A DNA stretch of 64,000 bases from JAWXCE01 sp033764775 (GTDB lineage: Bacteria > Pseudomonadota > Alphaproteobacteria > Rhizobiales > Rhodomicrobiaceae), in the NCBI GenBank assembly GCA_033764775.1, contig JANRIQ010000025.1:1-64000 (forward strand), in the 5' to 3' direction. The translations under genes and the position numbers were made by a program. The notes beneath the pieces are model-generated. The model had not been told where the DNA came from, made no database searches, and worked only from the letters and a program-made list of their open reading frames with translations. Positions 25,085-34,121 of this stretch are shown one piece after another. Every line of letters starts with the position of its first letter. Positions within the stretch are counted from its first letter, which is position 1.

Positions 25085-26739
25085 CCGAGGCGATGCGCAT
25101 CCCCGACGACGCGGAGTGGATCGCCTCGGGCGCCGCCGCCGGCAACTCGCGCCGCTCGTACGACGCGGCGATCGAGGCCCTGCGCGCGCGGCACGTCGCG
25201 GACAATTTAGCCGCCGGGCTAAACGGCGCTAAATTTGCACCCGAGATTGTAACGGCTGATCATTCAGCCGCGCCAGTTGTCACAAACCCCGCGTCCGTGA
25301 CAAACGCCGGTGAGGTTTTTCGAGGCGCCGCGAAAAACCCCGAGGCCGAGTACGCCGCGCTGCTCGCCAAGAAGCGGGTCGCGTTCACGCCGCGCGGGCT
25401 GACGCGCATCCCGGCGCTCAACGCGCAGCTCAAGCCGCATCAGGCGGCGTGCGTCGAGTTCGCGCTCACGGCTGGATGCTCGGGCGCGTTTCTCGACACC
25501 GGCCTCGGCAAGTCGTTTCTCGCGCTCGAATGGGGCCGCGTCATCGTCGAGGAAACCGGCCTGCCCGTGCTGATGCTTGCGCCGCTCGCCGTCTCGCGCC
25601 AACACGAGCGCGAGGCCGCCCGGTTCGGCATCGACGCGAAGGCGGTGCGCGACGGCGCGGAGGTGAAACGCGCCGAACCCCGCGTCTACATCACCAATTA
25701 CGAGCGGCTGGACAAGTTCAACCCGGAGGCGTTCGGCGGCGTCATCCTCGACGAGTCGAGCATCCTCAAAAGCTTCACCGGCGCGACGACGCGGGCGCTG
25801 ATTGCGGCCTTCGCGAAGACGCCCTACCGGCTCGCGTGCACCGCGACGCCCGCGCCGAACGATCACATGGAGCTTGGCCAGCACTCCGCTTTCCTCGGCG
25901 TGATGGAGGCGCCGGAGATGCTGTCGCGGTGGTTCATCACGGATCGGACACAGATGGGCAAGTACCGGCTGAAGCGGCCGGCGGTCAAGCCGTTCTGGCA
26001 GTGGGTGGCCAGCTGGGCGCGGTGCGTGGCGAAGCCTTCGGATCTCGGGTTTGACGACGCCGGGTACGACCTGCCGCCGCTCATGGTGCGCGAGCATGTC
26101 GTCGCGGCGGATTTGAGCGTCTGCGCGGGCGTCGAGAAGGACGGCCAGTTGCGGCTTTTCCGCCTGCCTGAGACGAGCGCGACCTCGATCCACCGGGAAA
26201 AACGGATGAGCGCGGACGCGCGGGCCGATGTCATCGCCGGCCTTGTGGCCGCCGAGCCGGGCGAGGCGTGGATCGTGTGGTGCGACACGGATTACGAGGC
26301 TGACGCGCTCGCCGCCCGCATCCCGGGCGCGTTCGAGGTGCGCGGGAGCATGCCGGCGGACGCGAAGGAGGAGCGGCTCGTCGCCTTCTCGGAAGGTCAG
26401 GCGCGCGTGCTCATCACCAAGCCGTCGATCGCGGGCTACGGCCTGAACTGGCAGCACTGCGCCCGCGTCGCTTTCGCCGGGCTGAGCTTCAGTTACGAGA
26501 GCTACTACCAGGCCGTGCGGCGCTGCTGGCGCTTCGGGCAGGCGCGGCCGGTGCACGTGCACATCGCGATGGCCGACACCGAGCGCGCGATCTTTGAGGC
26601 GATCAACCGCAAGGCCGCCGATCACGAGGCGATGAAGCGCGAGATGACGGCGGCGATGCGCGCGGCGCAGAACCCGCGAGGCGTGCTCGACGCCTACCGG
26701 CCGACGAAACGAGTGCAACTTCCGGAGTGGATGAGATGA
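25081..26739 (+). CDS. SNF2-type superfamily 2 helicase
   Basis: 552 residues with SF2 motifs in order: motif I FLDTGLGKSFLALEW, motif Ia MLAPLAVSRQHERE, motif II VILDESSIL (DESS in place of DEAH), motif III TATPAPNDHMELG, motif V LITKPSIAGYGLNWQ and motif VI QAVRRCWRFGQ. The two RecA folds are separated by an insert (about residues 290-380). Phage SNF2-like helicases are frequent in replication or recombination operons; the exact task here is unknown. ATG 25081 overlaps the upstream stop. Confidence 0.88.
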   Translation: MTEAMRIPDDAEWIASGAAAGNSRRSYDAAIEALRARHVADNLAAGLNGAKFAPEIVTADHSAAPVVTNPASVTNAGEVFRGAAKNPEAEYAALLAKKRVAFTPRGLTRIPALNAQLKPHQAACVEFALTAGCSGAFLDTGLGKSFLALEWGRVIVEETGLPVLMLAPLAVSRQHEREAARFGIDAKAVRDGAEVKRAEPRVYITNYERLDKFNPEAFGGVILDESSILKSFTGATTRALIAAFAKTPYRLACTATPAPNDHMELGQHSAFLGVMEAPEMLSRWFITDRTQMGKYRLKRPAVKPFWQWVASWARCVAKPSDLGFDDAGYDLPPLMVREHVVAADLSVCAGVEKDGQLRLFRLPETSATSIHREKRMSADARADVIAGLVAAEPGEAWIVWCDTDYEADALAARIPGAFEVRGSMPADAKEERLVAFSEGQARVLITKPSIAGYGLNWQHCARVAFAGLSFSYESYYQAVRRCWRFGQARPVHVHIAMADTERAIFEAINRKAADHEAMKREMTAAMRAAQNPRGVLDAYRPTKRVQLPEWMR

Positions 26740-27014
26740 CTGCGAACGATCACAAAGCACCGGCCGCGCTTCCCGGCGGATACTCAAGCGTTTTGGAGGC
26801 GGCGGCGATGTCGATCGCCCATGACGGGTGCTGCGCTATTCGAACATCGGATGGTGAGTGCTGCATGACCGACACTGCCCGCGTCGTATTTAACGCGATC
26901 GCGGCGGCGGGCGGGCCGAGCCTTAAGCAGATCGAGGCCATCGCGCGCGGCGAGTTGATCGTCGCGAAGCCGGTGACGACCGCGCGTGTCCCGTTTATTC
27001 CGCGAGGTGTGTGA
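26736..27014 (+). CDS. Hypothetical early phage protein
   Basis: 92 residues with a Cys-containing middle (HDGCCAIRTSDGECCMTD), possibly metal-binding, and a helical second half. ATG 26736 overlaps the helicase stop as ATGA. Function unknown. Confidence 0.5.
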   Translation: MTANDHKAPAALPGGYSSVLEAAAMSIAHDGCCAIRTSDGECCMTDTARVVFNAIAAAGGPSLKQIEAIARGELIVAKPVTTARVPFIPRGV

Positions 27015-27202
27015 TGGCGCTCGACCTTCTGATCATGGTCACGGACAAGGGGCACTTCTACCACGTTGAAGACCCGGCTGACTTGCCGCCCGCAGAAAAA
27101 GCGCGCGCGCACGGTGAAATCAACCCTCATCTCGTCCGCATTGAGGACTGGCAGGGTGAGGTGCTGTGGCAGCGCGAACCGGCGACGGAGGCGGCGCCAT
27201 GA
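27014..27202 (+). CDS. Hypothetical early phage protein
   Basis: 62 residues, probably beta-rich (LDLLIMVTDKGHFYHVED). ATG 27014, or GTG 27011 with a four-base overlap. Function unknown. Confidence 0.5.
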   Translation: MALDLLIMVTDKGHFYHVEDPADLPPAEKARAHGEINPHLVRIEDWQGEVLWQREPATEAAP

Positions 27203-27420
27203 GCAAGATCGCCGAGAAGATGATGCGAGATCGGCGAGCGTGGTTCACTTCGGGCCGAATGTTCGGATACGTGTGCCCGCGTTGCTTGGCGACGGGGGTG
27301 AATATGGCCGACAAGTGCTCTGCGCGCCTTGATGACCCCTGCCCCGGCTTTCAGGCGATAGAGGCTGCGCACAAAGAATTCGCAGAAAACTACAACGCAA
27401 TCGTTGGGATACCCGTATGA
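27199..27420 (+). CDS. Small zinc-binding-like phage protein
   Basis: 73 residues with two cysteine pairs, YVCPRCLATG and CSARLDDPCPG, that could hold a zinc ion. It overlaps the methyltransferase gene by four bases. Function unknown. Confidence 0.55.
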   Translation: MSKIAEKMMRDRRAWFTSGRMFGYVCPRCLATGVNMADKCSARLDDPCPGFQAIEAAHKEFAENYNAIVGIPV

Positions 27421-28334
27421 CCGCGACCATCCTCAACCAAGCGGTGGGCCGCACTTGGACGGCGATCCACGGCGACTGCGTCGAAGCGCTGCGCGATCTG
27501 CCCGACAATTCCGTCGACTTCAGCGTCTACTCGCCGCCGTTTTCGTCGCTCTACATCTATTCGGACAGCGAGCGCGATATGGGCAACGTCGGCTCTGACG
27601 CGGAATTCCAGGCCGCTTACGCTCTTCTCGTGCGCGAGAAGCTGCGGGTGACGAAGCCCGGCCGGCTCACCGCGATCCACGTCAAGGACCTCGTCTATTA
27701 CTCGAACGCGTCGGACAAGGGCGACCGGGGCCTGCGCGATTTCACCGGCGCATGCATCGCCACGCACGTCGCCGCCGGCTGGAGCTTCCACTCGCGGCAC
27801 ACGATCTGGCGCTGCCCCGTGCGCGAGATGACGAAGGCCAAGCCCGACGGGCTCTTGTTCAAGAATTTCCGCATCGACGCCGCGCGCAACCGCGCCGGGC
27901 TGCCCGAGTATCTCGTCGCCTTCCGCAAGTGGGGGCCGGGCATGGATGAGACGCCGCCCATCGTCCACGACGAGCGCGAATTCCCGCTCGACACGTGGCG
28001 GCAATGGGCCTCGCCGGTGTGGAACTGGGAGGGCGACGACCTGCCGGAAACCGACGTGCTGAACGTGAAGGCGGCGCGCGACTACGATGACGAAAAGCAT
28101 CTTTGCCCGATGCCTCTCAACATCACGAACCGCGCGATCCGCCTGTGGTCGAACCCGGGCGACGTGGTGCTCTCGCCGTTCATGGGCATCGGCTCGGAAG
28201 GCGTCGCGGCCATGCGCGCTAGGCGCCGGTTCATCGGCGTCGAGCTGAAGGACAGTTATTTCGCGCAAGCGGTGAGGTACATCGGCGAGGCGGAAGAGGC
28301 CGCCGCCGCGCCCGATCTGTTCAACGCGGCCTGA
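27417..28334 (+). CDS. DNA methyltransferase (beta-class, N4-cytosine or N6-adenine)
   Basis: 305 residues. Catalytic motif IV, YSPPFSSLY, lies near residue 38 and the AdoMet motif, LSPFMGIGSEG, near residue 255, which is the beta-class order. SPP in place of DPP is usual in N4-cytosine enzymes and in some adenine enzymes, so the target base is open. No endonuclease gene is beside it, so it is probably an orphan enzyme that protects phage DNA or affects expression. ATG 27417 overlaps the upstream stop. Confidence 0.87.
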   Translation: MTATILNQAVGRTWTAIHGDCVEALRDLPDNSVDFSVYSPPFSSLYIYSDSERDMGNVGSDAEFQAAYALLVREKLRVTKPGRLTAIHVKDLVYYSNASDKGDRGLRDFTGACIATHVAAGWSFHSRHTIWRCPVREMTKAKPDGLLFKNFRIDAARNRAGLPEYLVAFRKWGPGMDETPPIVHDEREFPLDTWRQWASPVWNWEGDDLPETDVLNVKAARDYDDEKHLCPMPLNITNRAIRLWSNPGDVVLSPFMGIGSEGVAAMRARRRFIGVELKDSYFAQAVRYIGEAEEAAAAPDLFNAA

Positions 28335-28351
28335 TGGAGGAGGGAGTTCCT

Positions 28352-28378
28352 ATGCTGACAAAGGGGGGCGCCGCATGA
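28352..28378 (+). other. Possible 8-codon leader ORF
   Basis: A strong GGAGGAGGGAG element precedes ATG 28352, which opens a reading frame for MLTKGGAA whose stop overlaps the next gene's ATG at 28375 (ATGA). It may serve only to load ribosomes onto the following gene by coupling. Confidence 0.4.
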
Positions 28379-28713
28379 GCCGCTTGTTCACCGACATCTT
28401 ACGCGATCTGTCCGGCGGGCGGATCGTGGACGAGCTGACCGAGCATCTGGCCGAGGTGGCGAAAGCCGTCGAGGACACGGGCAAGGCCGGGGCGCTGAAA
28501 CTGACGCTGAAGATTTCGCCGAACGGCGACGGCTCGGCGACGATCGAGGCGACCGTGTCGGCGACGACGCCGAAGCCGAACTTCGGCAAGACGCTGTTCT
28601 TCACCGACAAGGACGGCGGGCTGCACCGCCGCGATCCGCGTCAGGCCGAGATGTTCGCAGCCGTCAACCGTGCGAGCGGCGTCACGGACGCCGTGGCGGG
28701 CGCCAACGCGTGA
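28375..28713 (+). CDS. Hypothetical early phage protein
   Basis: 112 residues: helical N terminus (SRLFTDILRDLSGGRIVDEL), a strand-rich centre (LKLTLKISPNGDGSATIEAT) and a Lys/Arg-rich end. No family is recognised. It is coupled to the mini-ORF before it and lies 32 bases before the DUF2303 gene. Confidence 0.55.
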   Translation: MSRLFTDILRDLSGGRIVDELTEHLAEVAKAVEDTGKAGALKLTLKISPNGDGSATIEATVSATTPKPNFGKTLFFTDKDGGLHRRDPRQAEMFAAVNRASGVTDAVAGANA

Positions 28714-28745
28714 CAATGCTTTAAAACCAAAAAACGGAGAGAGAG

Positions 28746-29591
28746 ATGAATTTCGAGACTGAAACCGCGCCGGCCGCGCCAAACATCGAGCGCATCGTGG
28801 AGCTGGCCGTCGCCGGCATGGGCGCGCTTGATCACCCGGCCGGCGGACAGTTCGTCGTCGTGCCTGACGGCTACCGCGTTGAGCACCTGAAGCCGGTCGA
28901 TGCGCCGCTGCCGGGATATGTGGCGCAAGGCGTGCGCGTCGACATGCAGTCGTCGCTGATCGAGTATGTCAAAGCCTTCATGGACGAGGACACGCGCATC
29001 TTCGCCGATGTGCGGACGAACAAAATCACCGCCGTCGTCGACTATCACTCGAATGGTGGCAGCGGTGAAACGGCAGGGCCGAATGTGCCGGGCCGCACCG
29101 CGCATCGCGCCGTCTACGACCTGCCTCATTCAGAAGAGTGGAAACGCTGGACTGGCGTCGACGGGCGCCGCATCCCGCAGGTGGAGTTCGCCGAGTTTAT
29201 CGAGGAAAATCTCATTGATATCATTGAGCCGGAAGGCGCGGCGGTGCTCGAGGCGGCGAAGACGCTGCAGGCGGCGCGCAGTGTATCGTTCCGCTCCGCG
29301 TTGAACCTGAGCAACGGGAACGTTCAGTTCACCTACTCAGAAGAAGACGATGCGAAAACCGGCAAGCAACTGCTAACGGTGCCGCAGAAGATCCGCATCG
29401 CAATTCCGGTCTACTACGGCGACCCGCGCACGGAGATCGACGCCTTATTCCGCTATCGGATTGAGGAGGGCAAGCTGTTCTTCACCCTGAAGATGCAGCG
29501 CCGCGCGCAAATCCTTCAGGAGGCTTTTGAGAGAAAGGCCGCCGCGATCGCCAACGATACGGGCGCGCCCGTCATCTACGGGGCCATCTAA
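28746..29591 (+). CDS. DUF2303/YfdQ-like phage protein
   Basis: 281 residues resembling DUF2303 (E. coli YfdQ), which is common beside replication or recombination genes of temperate phages and has no known biochemistry. Visible features are the N-terminal VVVPDGYRVEHL, the central VVDYHSNGGSGE, RFSEFIEEN-like EFAEFIEENLIDI and the C-terminal KIRIAIPVYYGDP. It is preceded by ACGGAGAGAGAG as ribosome-binding site. Confidence 0.72.
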   Translation: MNFETETAPAAPNIERIVELAVAGMGALDHPAGGQFVVVPDGYRVEHLKPVDAPLPGYVAQGVRVDMQSSLIEYVKAFMDEDTRIFADVRTNKITAVVDYHSNGGSGETAGPNVPGRTAHRAVYDLPHSEEWKRWTGVDGRRIPQVEFAEFIEENLIDIIEPEGAAVLEAAKTLQAARSVSFRSALNLSNGNVQFTYSEEDDAKTGKQLLTVPQKIRIAIPVYYGDPRTEIDALFRYRIEEGKLFFTLKMQRRAQILQEAFERKAAAIANDTGAPVIYGAI

Positions 29592-29662
29592 CCATCACCT
29601 GCGCCGCCGGGGATTTGTCGCCGCGCACCCCGGCCGCGCCTCCACCATCTTGAGGGCATGAC

Positions 29663-30880
29663 ATGACGGCGGCGGAAGCGACCATCATCAAACCGGACAA
29701 GTTCAAGGGGCCGGCCCGCGCGCTCACCCGCGACGAGGCGATGACCTATCTCGTGGAGCGGGGCGAAACGCGCACGTCTTATGCGCAGCTCGGGGCGGTC
29801 TGGGGCTGGAATCCTTCGTCCGTCAAGCGGTTTGTCCACAGAAAAGAAAAGGAGGGCCAGCTCACCGCCCGGGCGCTGAGTGGCAACGCGGGCAGCGTCA
29901 TTCGCGTGCATCAGGCGCTCGCCGCGCCCGAAAAGCGGGAGGCCGAACCGCCGCCCCGCGCCGGGTTCGCCGTCCGTTGGCCGGCGTTCACGCAAACCGG
30001 CGGGCGTAAACCGTTGATCCGGAAAGCAGCCGCGCCGCCGAAATCTCTCGGGATAGGCGCGCGCGTCGCGGCCGGTGCGGTCGGCGCCGCCCTGCTCGCC
30101 GCAGGGCTCTACATGGCCGTCATCTCGGTCGAGATCAACGGCTGGTTTGGGGCGAGCCAAGCGCGTGACGAGGCCGCCGCACGGCATTGGCGCGATGCGG
30201 CGCAAGTATCTGAAGTCGTGAAGGTTTTTGGGCTTTCGGCGGCGCTGATGCTGGCCGGCGTGGGCGCGCGGATTATGGCCGGCGGCGTGTTTTTTATGTG
30301 GGGCGTCGCGACGGTCTACGCGCTCGTGTCCGCCTGGGGGTTCGCATCGCTGAACATCTCCGACAAGACCACGGCGCGTTCGTCCGATCAGGTGATGCGC
30401 ATTCAGACTGAGGCCGACCTAGCGAAGAAGCGCGCGGCGTTGCCCAACGAACCGGGTCGGCCGACGGATGTGATCGAGGCCGACATGCGAGCTGAGCGAC
30501 CGCGCATCGCGGCGCCCGTGTGGACTGCAACGAGCGGGTGCATCGACGTGACGATCGCCGCCTCGGCCGGGGCGTGTCAGCGCTACATGGCGCTCGACGC
30601 CGAGCTGCGGGCGGCCCGCGCCGCCAAGCAACTTGAGATTGAAATCAAGGATTTGGCCGGTAAGCTTGAGACGTTGCCGAAAGTCGCGGACGCCGATCCG
30701 CAAGTGACGACGATGCTCCAGGCCTTCGCCGCGTTCGGGGCGACGGAGTCGGGCGTCAACCAACTCCGGCTTTGGCTTCTGGTGTTGATTGTGGAGTTGC
30801 CGACGGCGGTCGGCGTGTCGGCGGCCATCGCGCTGTTCGCCCGTGTGGCGTTCGCGAAAGGGGCTGAAGCGAAGGGGTGA
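29663..30880 (+). CDS. Membrane protein with N-terminal HTH and Cys-flanked coiled coil
   Basis: 405 residues. An N-terminal HTH-like segment (TSYAQLGAVWGWNPSSVKRF) is followed by membrane segments (about 130-150, 190-215 and 215-235), a long coiled coil beginning WTATSGCIDV...GACQRY, and final membrane segments (LWLLVLIVELPTAVGVSAAI). The same Cys...Cys plus coiled-coil arrangement between membrane parts occurs in the minus-strand protein at 35578-36462. Function is unknown. A DNA-reading module on a membrane protein is unusual. Confidence 0.6.
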   Translation: MTAAEATIIKPDKFKGPARALTRDEAMTYLVERGETRTSYAQLGAVWGWNPSSVKRFVHRKEKEGQLTARALSGNAGSVIRVHQALAAPEKREAEPPPRAGFAVRWPAFTQTGGRKPLIRKAAAPPKSLGIGARVAAGAVGAALLAAGLYMAVISVEINGWFGASQARDEAAARHWRDAAQVSEVVKVFGLSAALMLAGVGARIMAGGVFFMWGVATVYALVSAWGFASLNISDKTTARSSDQVMRIQTEADLAKKRAALPNEPGRPTDVIEADMRAERPRIAAPVWTATSGCIDVTIAASAGACQRYMALDAELRAARAAKQLEIEIKDLAGKLETLPKVADADPQVTTMLQAFAAFGATESGVNQLRLWLLVLIVELPTAVGVSAAIALFARVAFAKGAEAKG

Positions 30881-31057
30881 GGTGAAGATCGCGGCCGGTT
30901 GATGCTTCGTGGCGGCCGGCCGCGTCTTCGGGGAGTTGCATCGGCGTCAAAACGCGGAACTTGCCGTGCGGAACGCGGGGCGAGGAGGGAGTTTTGCACC
31001 CTGTTCTGCGACCGGAGATAGGTGACGATTGCGGCGATTTGAAGGGGGGTTGCAGCA

Positions 31058-32545
31058 ATGAATTTCATGCCGTCGGACGGCGCATTTCGGGGCGCGGCGC
31101 CGCTCTCGCCGCTTCTTGGCGAAGCGCGCGAGCCGCCGCACAACATCCAAGCGGAGCAGGCGCTTCTCGGCGCGATTTTGGCCAACACGGACGCGCTTTC
31201 CCGGGTGGAGGGCCTCGTCGAAGCCGCTCATTTCTTCGAGCCTTTGCACGGCCGCATTTTCGAGGCGCTGGCCCGGCGGGTGCGGGCTGGCGAGACGCCG
31301 ACGCCGATCACGCTGAAGGGCGCGTTCGAGGGCGAGACGGTGGGTGAGGGAGCAGGCGCGATTAGCGTCGCCGCCTATCTCGGCCGGCTCGTCGCGCACG
31401 CCACGACGGTCATCAACGCCCGCGACTATGCGACCGCGGTCAAGCGTTGCGCGGTGCGCCGCTCGCTGATCTCGCTCGCGCATCGCATGTTGGAGGAAGC
31501 GCACGGGGCCGAGGCGAGCGACGATCCGGCGCGTCAGATCGAGAACGCCGAGCGGGCGTTGTTCGATCTGGCCGAGTACGGTGCGGTGGCGGGCCACGAA
31601 TGCTCGATCGGCGACGCGGCTTTGCGCGCTGTGGACATGGTGTCGCGAGCCTTTCAGCGCGACGGCGGTCTGGCGGGGCTTTCGACCGGCTTCCGCGATC
31701 TCGACCGGCAGCTCGGCGGGCTGCAGGACACGGATCTGGTGATCATCGCGGGGCGCCCGGGCATGGGCAAATCGGCGCTCGCCGCCAACATCGCCTTCAA
31801 CGTGGGGGTCGCGCTGCGCGCCGAGGGCGCAGGCGGCGAGGTGAGCTTTTACAGCCTTGAGATGTCGTCCGAGCAGTTGGCGCTGCGCCAGATCGCGCAT
31901 GACGCCGGCGTGTCGATCGAGGGTCAACGGCGGGGGACGATCACCGAGGCCGAGATGATCCGCGCGATGCGCGCGGCTGAGGCAATGTCCGACCTGCCCA
32001 TGCACATCGACGCCACCGGCGGCCTCGACATCGCCAGGCTGTCCGCCCGCGCCCGCCGGCGTAAGCGCATCGGCGACACGCGGCTGATCGTGGTCGACTA
32101 TCTCCAGCTCATGGCCGGCAAGGGCGACAACCGGGTCGCGCAGGTGACCGAGATCACGACGGGCCTCAAGGCGCTGGCCAAGGAGCTGGGCGTGCCGGTG
32201 ATCGCTCTCTCCCAGCTTAGCCGCGGCGTCGAGAGCCGGGAGGACAAGCGACCGCTGCTCTCGGATTTGCGGGAGAGCGGCTCGATCGAGCAGGACGCGG
32301 ATGTGGTGATGTTCGTCTACCGCGCCGAATACTACCTAGAGGGCCGCGCGCCGTCGACCACGAACGTGGAGGCGCACCAAAAGTGGCAGGAGCAAATGGG
32401 CGAGGTTCAGGGGCTGGCGGAAGTGATCATCGCCAAACACAGGCACGGGCCGACGGGCAGCGTCGCCATGGCGTTCGACGGCCGGACGGCGCGCTTCGCC
32501 GATTTAGCGCACGGGGGGCACCGTGGAATGGGGGGGATGAGATGA
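31058..32545 (+). CDS. dnaB: Replicative DNA helicase DnaB
   Basis: 495 residues. The N-terminal DnaB domain (NIQAEQALLGAILANTDAL) is followed by the RecA-like ATPase: Walker A AGRPGMGKSALAANIA, the FYSLEMSSEQLALR segment, Walker B RLIVVDYLQLM, and IALSQLSRGVESREDKRPLL with DLRESGSIEQDADVV. It unwinds phage DNA at the fork and is probably loaded by the initiator two genes downstream. Confidence 0.95.
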   Translation: MNFMPSDGAFRGAAPLSPLLGEAREPPHNIQAEQALLGAILANTDALSRVEGLVEAAHFFEPLHGRIFEALARRVRAGETPTPITLKGAFEGETVGEGAGAISVAAYLGRLVAHATTVINARDYATAVKRCAVRRSLISLAHRMLEEAHGAEASDDPARQIENAERALFDLAEYGAVAGHECSIGDAALRAVDMVSRAFQRDGGLAGLSTGFRDLDRQLGGLQDTDLVIIAGRPGMGKSALAANIAFNVGVALRAEGAGGEVSFYSLEMSSEQLALRQIAHDAGVSIEGQRRGTITEAEMIRAMRAAEAMSDLPMHIDATGGLDIARLSARARRRKRIGDTRLIVVDYLQLMAGKGDNRVAQVTEITTGLKALAKELGVPVIALSQLSRGVESREDKRPLLSDLRESGSIEQDADVVMFVYRAEYYLEGRAPSTTNVEAHQKWQEQMGEVQGLAEVIIAKHRHGPTGSVAMAFDGRTARFADLAHGGHRGMGGMR

Positions 32546-32619
32546 GCGCAAACACTGAAATCACCGAAGCGAACTACCCGCGCGCGCGGGCCGCTCTTCT
32601 CTGGGAGTCGCGGACATGA
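32542..32619 (+). CDS. 25-residue linking ORF
   Basis: ATG 32542 overlaps the dnaB stop (ATGA) and the frame ends at 32619, overlapping the next start (ATGA). The product would begin MSANTEITEANYPRARAA. Double coupling and no gap argue that it is translated, at least to keep ribosomes moving; a function for the peptide is not known. Confidence 0.5.
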   Translation: MSANTEITEANYPRARAALLWESRT

Positions 32620-34070
32620 CGCGACCCCGCTATTCGATCATCCCGCCGCAGGCGTTCTTGGAACTGCGCGGGTTGCCGCTTGCGGTGCTGGGCGTGCTCG
32701 GCTCGCACACCAATCATGAGGGCTGGTGTCGCATCAACCAGGGCAAGCTCGCTGAGCGCATCGGGTGTTCCCGCGAAGCCGTGTGCCGGGCCGTTCGCTC
32801 ATTGGTTGAGGCGGGCTTCGTGGAGACGCGCGATCTGCGCGCCAAGGGGCAGCCGACCCTTCTCTATCGCGTCATCATGGATCGCCCGTGCGACGAGGAG
32901 GCGCTCAACACGGTGGAAGAGGTCGACATTTCGGGCGGCGTTTCCGCGCCAAAAGCGTTCGATAAACCGGACGAAAATGGCGGCGAAGACCTTGTGATCT
33001 CCACATCACAAGGTATGAAAACGTCACACCCTTGTGACGCACAGATCACAAGGCTTGTGACGCCGGCATCACACCCTTGTGACGTATGGGATCACAACAG
33101 GAACGACCTTACTAACTCTAAACCTGAGTCCGTTACGCGCGAGACGGCGGAAAAGGCTTCGCCTCAAAAGTGCTCTCGCCCAAGCGGCGAGCGTGACGGT
33201 CGGACGGACGAAACGAACGGAAGGGGCGCTGGCGCGCCGAAGCGTCGACCTGAGAAGCTCGGGCTGTTCGCCGACGCACCGCGCGTTTCGCCTGCGCCCG
33301 CCTGCGACGCCGAGGCCGAGGCGTTCGCCGCGCTGAAAGCGGCCATGGCCCCGGCCTGGAGCGCCGACACGACCCTCACCCCATCGCGCCGCCGGGCGAT
33401 CGCCCAAGTCATCGCCCGCGAAGGCGCCGAGCGCTGGGCCAAGATGCTGGCGATGCTGCCTGCGTCGGGGCTGGCTAAGGGCGAGGGCCGCGACGGTTGG
33501 GTGATTTCGTTCGACGGGGTGATGGACGCTGAGCGCTTCGCCAAGATCGTCGAGGGCGCGTATGTGCCGCGCGCCCAGCGGGAGGCGGCGGCGAAGGCGG
33601 CGGCGCTGGCTGCGACTCGCGCCAGCCTGACGCCGGAGCACATCCGCCGGATTTTCCTGCGCTGGGCCGGCGACGGCGGGCTTCTCGCGTGCTGGCCCGA
33701 AGCGATGGGGCCGGAGCCGGGCGCGCCCGGCTGCATCGCGCCGGATGAGTTGATCGCCGAGGTCGGCTTTGCTGGCCATCGGCTCTCGGACCGTGACCGC
33801 GACAGGGCCCGCGCCCGGTGGGCGGCCGAGTTCGGCGGGCGCGATTTTCTGTTCTGGCCGAAAATGGACTGGGGGCCGGCGCCGGGGACGCTCGACACGC
33901 GGCTGTCCGACGCCGCCGCCGACGAATTCGGTTTGCCGCGCCGGAAGGAGCTTCCGCCAAAAATGACGCCGGAGCGCCTCGGCGCCCTCATGGCCGATTT
34001 CCGGGCGCGGCATGCCGCATTGGCGTCGGGCGCGGCCAGCGCAGCGGGGCGGGCGGCTTTTGCGGCTTGA
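32616..34070 (+). CDS. Lambda-O-like replication initiator with internal origin
   Basis: 484 residues. The N-terminal winged helix (GWCRINQGKLAERIGCSREA, then VCRAVRSLVEAGFVETRD) matches phage replication initiators. A low-complexity linker (about 110-200) follows, then a C-terminal part rich in Ala and Arg with IRRIFLRWAGDGG. The linker codons contain a cluster of CTTGTGA/TCACAAG repeats, the arrangement of lambda O, in which the initiator binds iterons inside its own gene. It lies after dnaB, in reverse order to lambda O-P. Function by layout is strong; family identity is inferred. Confidence 0.78.
   Translation: MTRPRYSIIPPQAFLELRGLPLAVLGVLGSHTNHEGWCRINQGKLAERIGCSREAVCRAVRSLVEAGFVETRDLRAKGQPTLLYRVIMDRPCDEEALNTVEEVDISGGVSAPKAFDKPDENGGEDLVISTSQGMKTSHPCDAQITRLVTPASHPCDVWDHNRNDLTNSKPESVTRETAEKASPQKCSRPSGERDGRTDETNGRGAGAPKRRPEKLGLFADAPRVSPAPACDAEAEAFAALKAAMAPAWSADTTLTPSRRRAIAQVIAREGAERWAKMLAMLPASGLAKGEGRDGWVISFDGVMDAERFAKIVEGAYVPRAQREAAAKAAALAATRASLTPEHIRRIFLRWAGDGGLLACWPEAMGPEPGAPGCIAPDELIAEVGFAGHRLSDRDRDRARARWAAEFGGRDFLFWPKMDWGPAPGTLDTRLSDAAADEFGLPRRKELPPKMTPERLGALMADFRARHAALASGAASAAGRAAFAA
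32989..33098. repeat. Iteron cluster, probable phage origin
   Basis: Six exact CTTGTGA/TCACAAG heptamers occur in about 90 bases: forward at 32991, 33031, 33054, 33076 and reverse at 33006, 33046, plus a near copy TCACAAC at 33092. Two units form a perfect ten-base inverted repeat (32989-32998 and 33005-33014). The 16-base TCACACCCTTGTGACG is repeated exactly at 33024 and 33069. An AT-richer stretch follows (33100-33135), as expected for an unwinding element. Confidence 0.8.
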
Positions 34071-34121
34071 TGGGGTGAATTTCGCGGTTTGGCGGCAAAT
34101 TTTCGAGAGGAGGGTGCGGCG

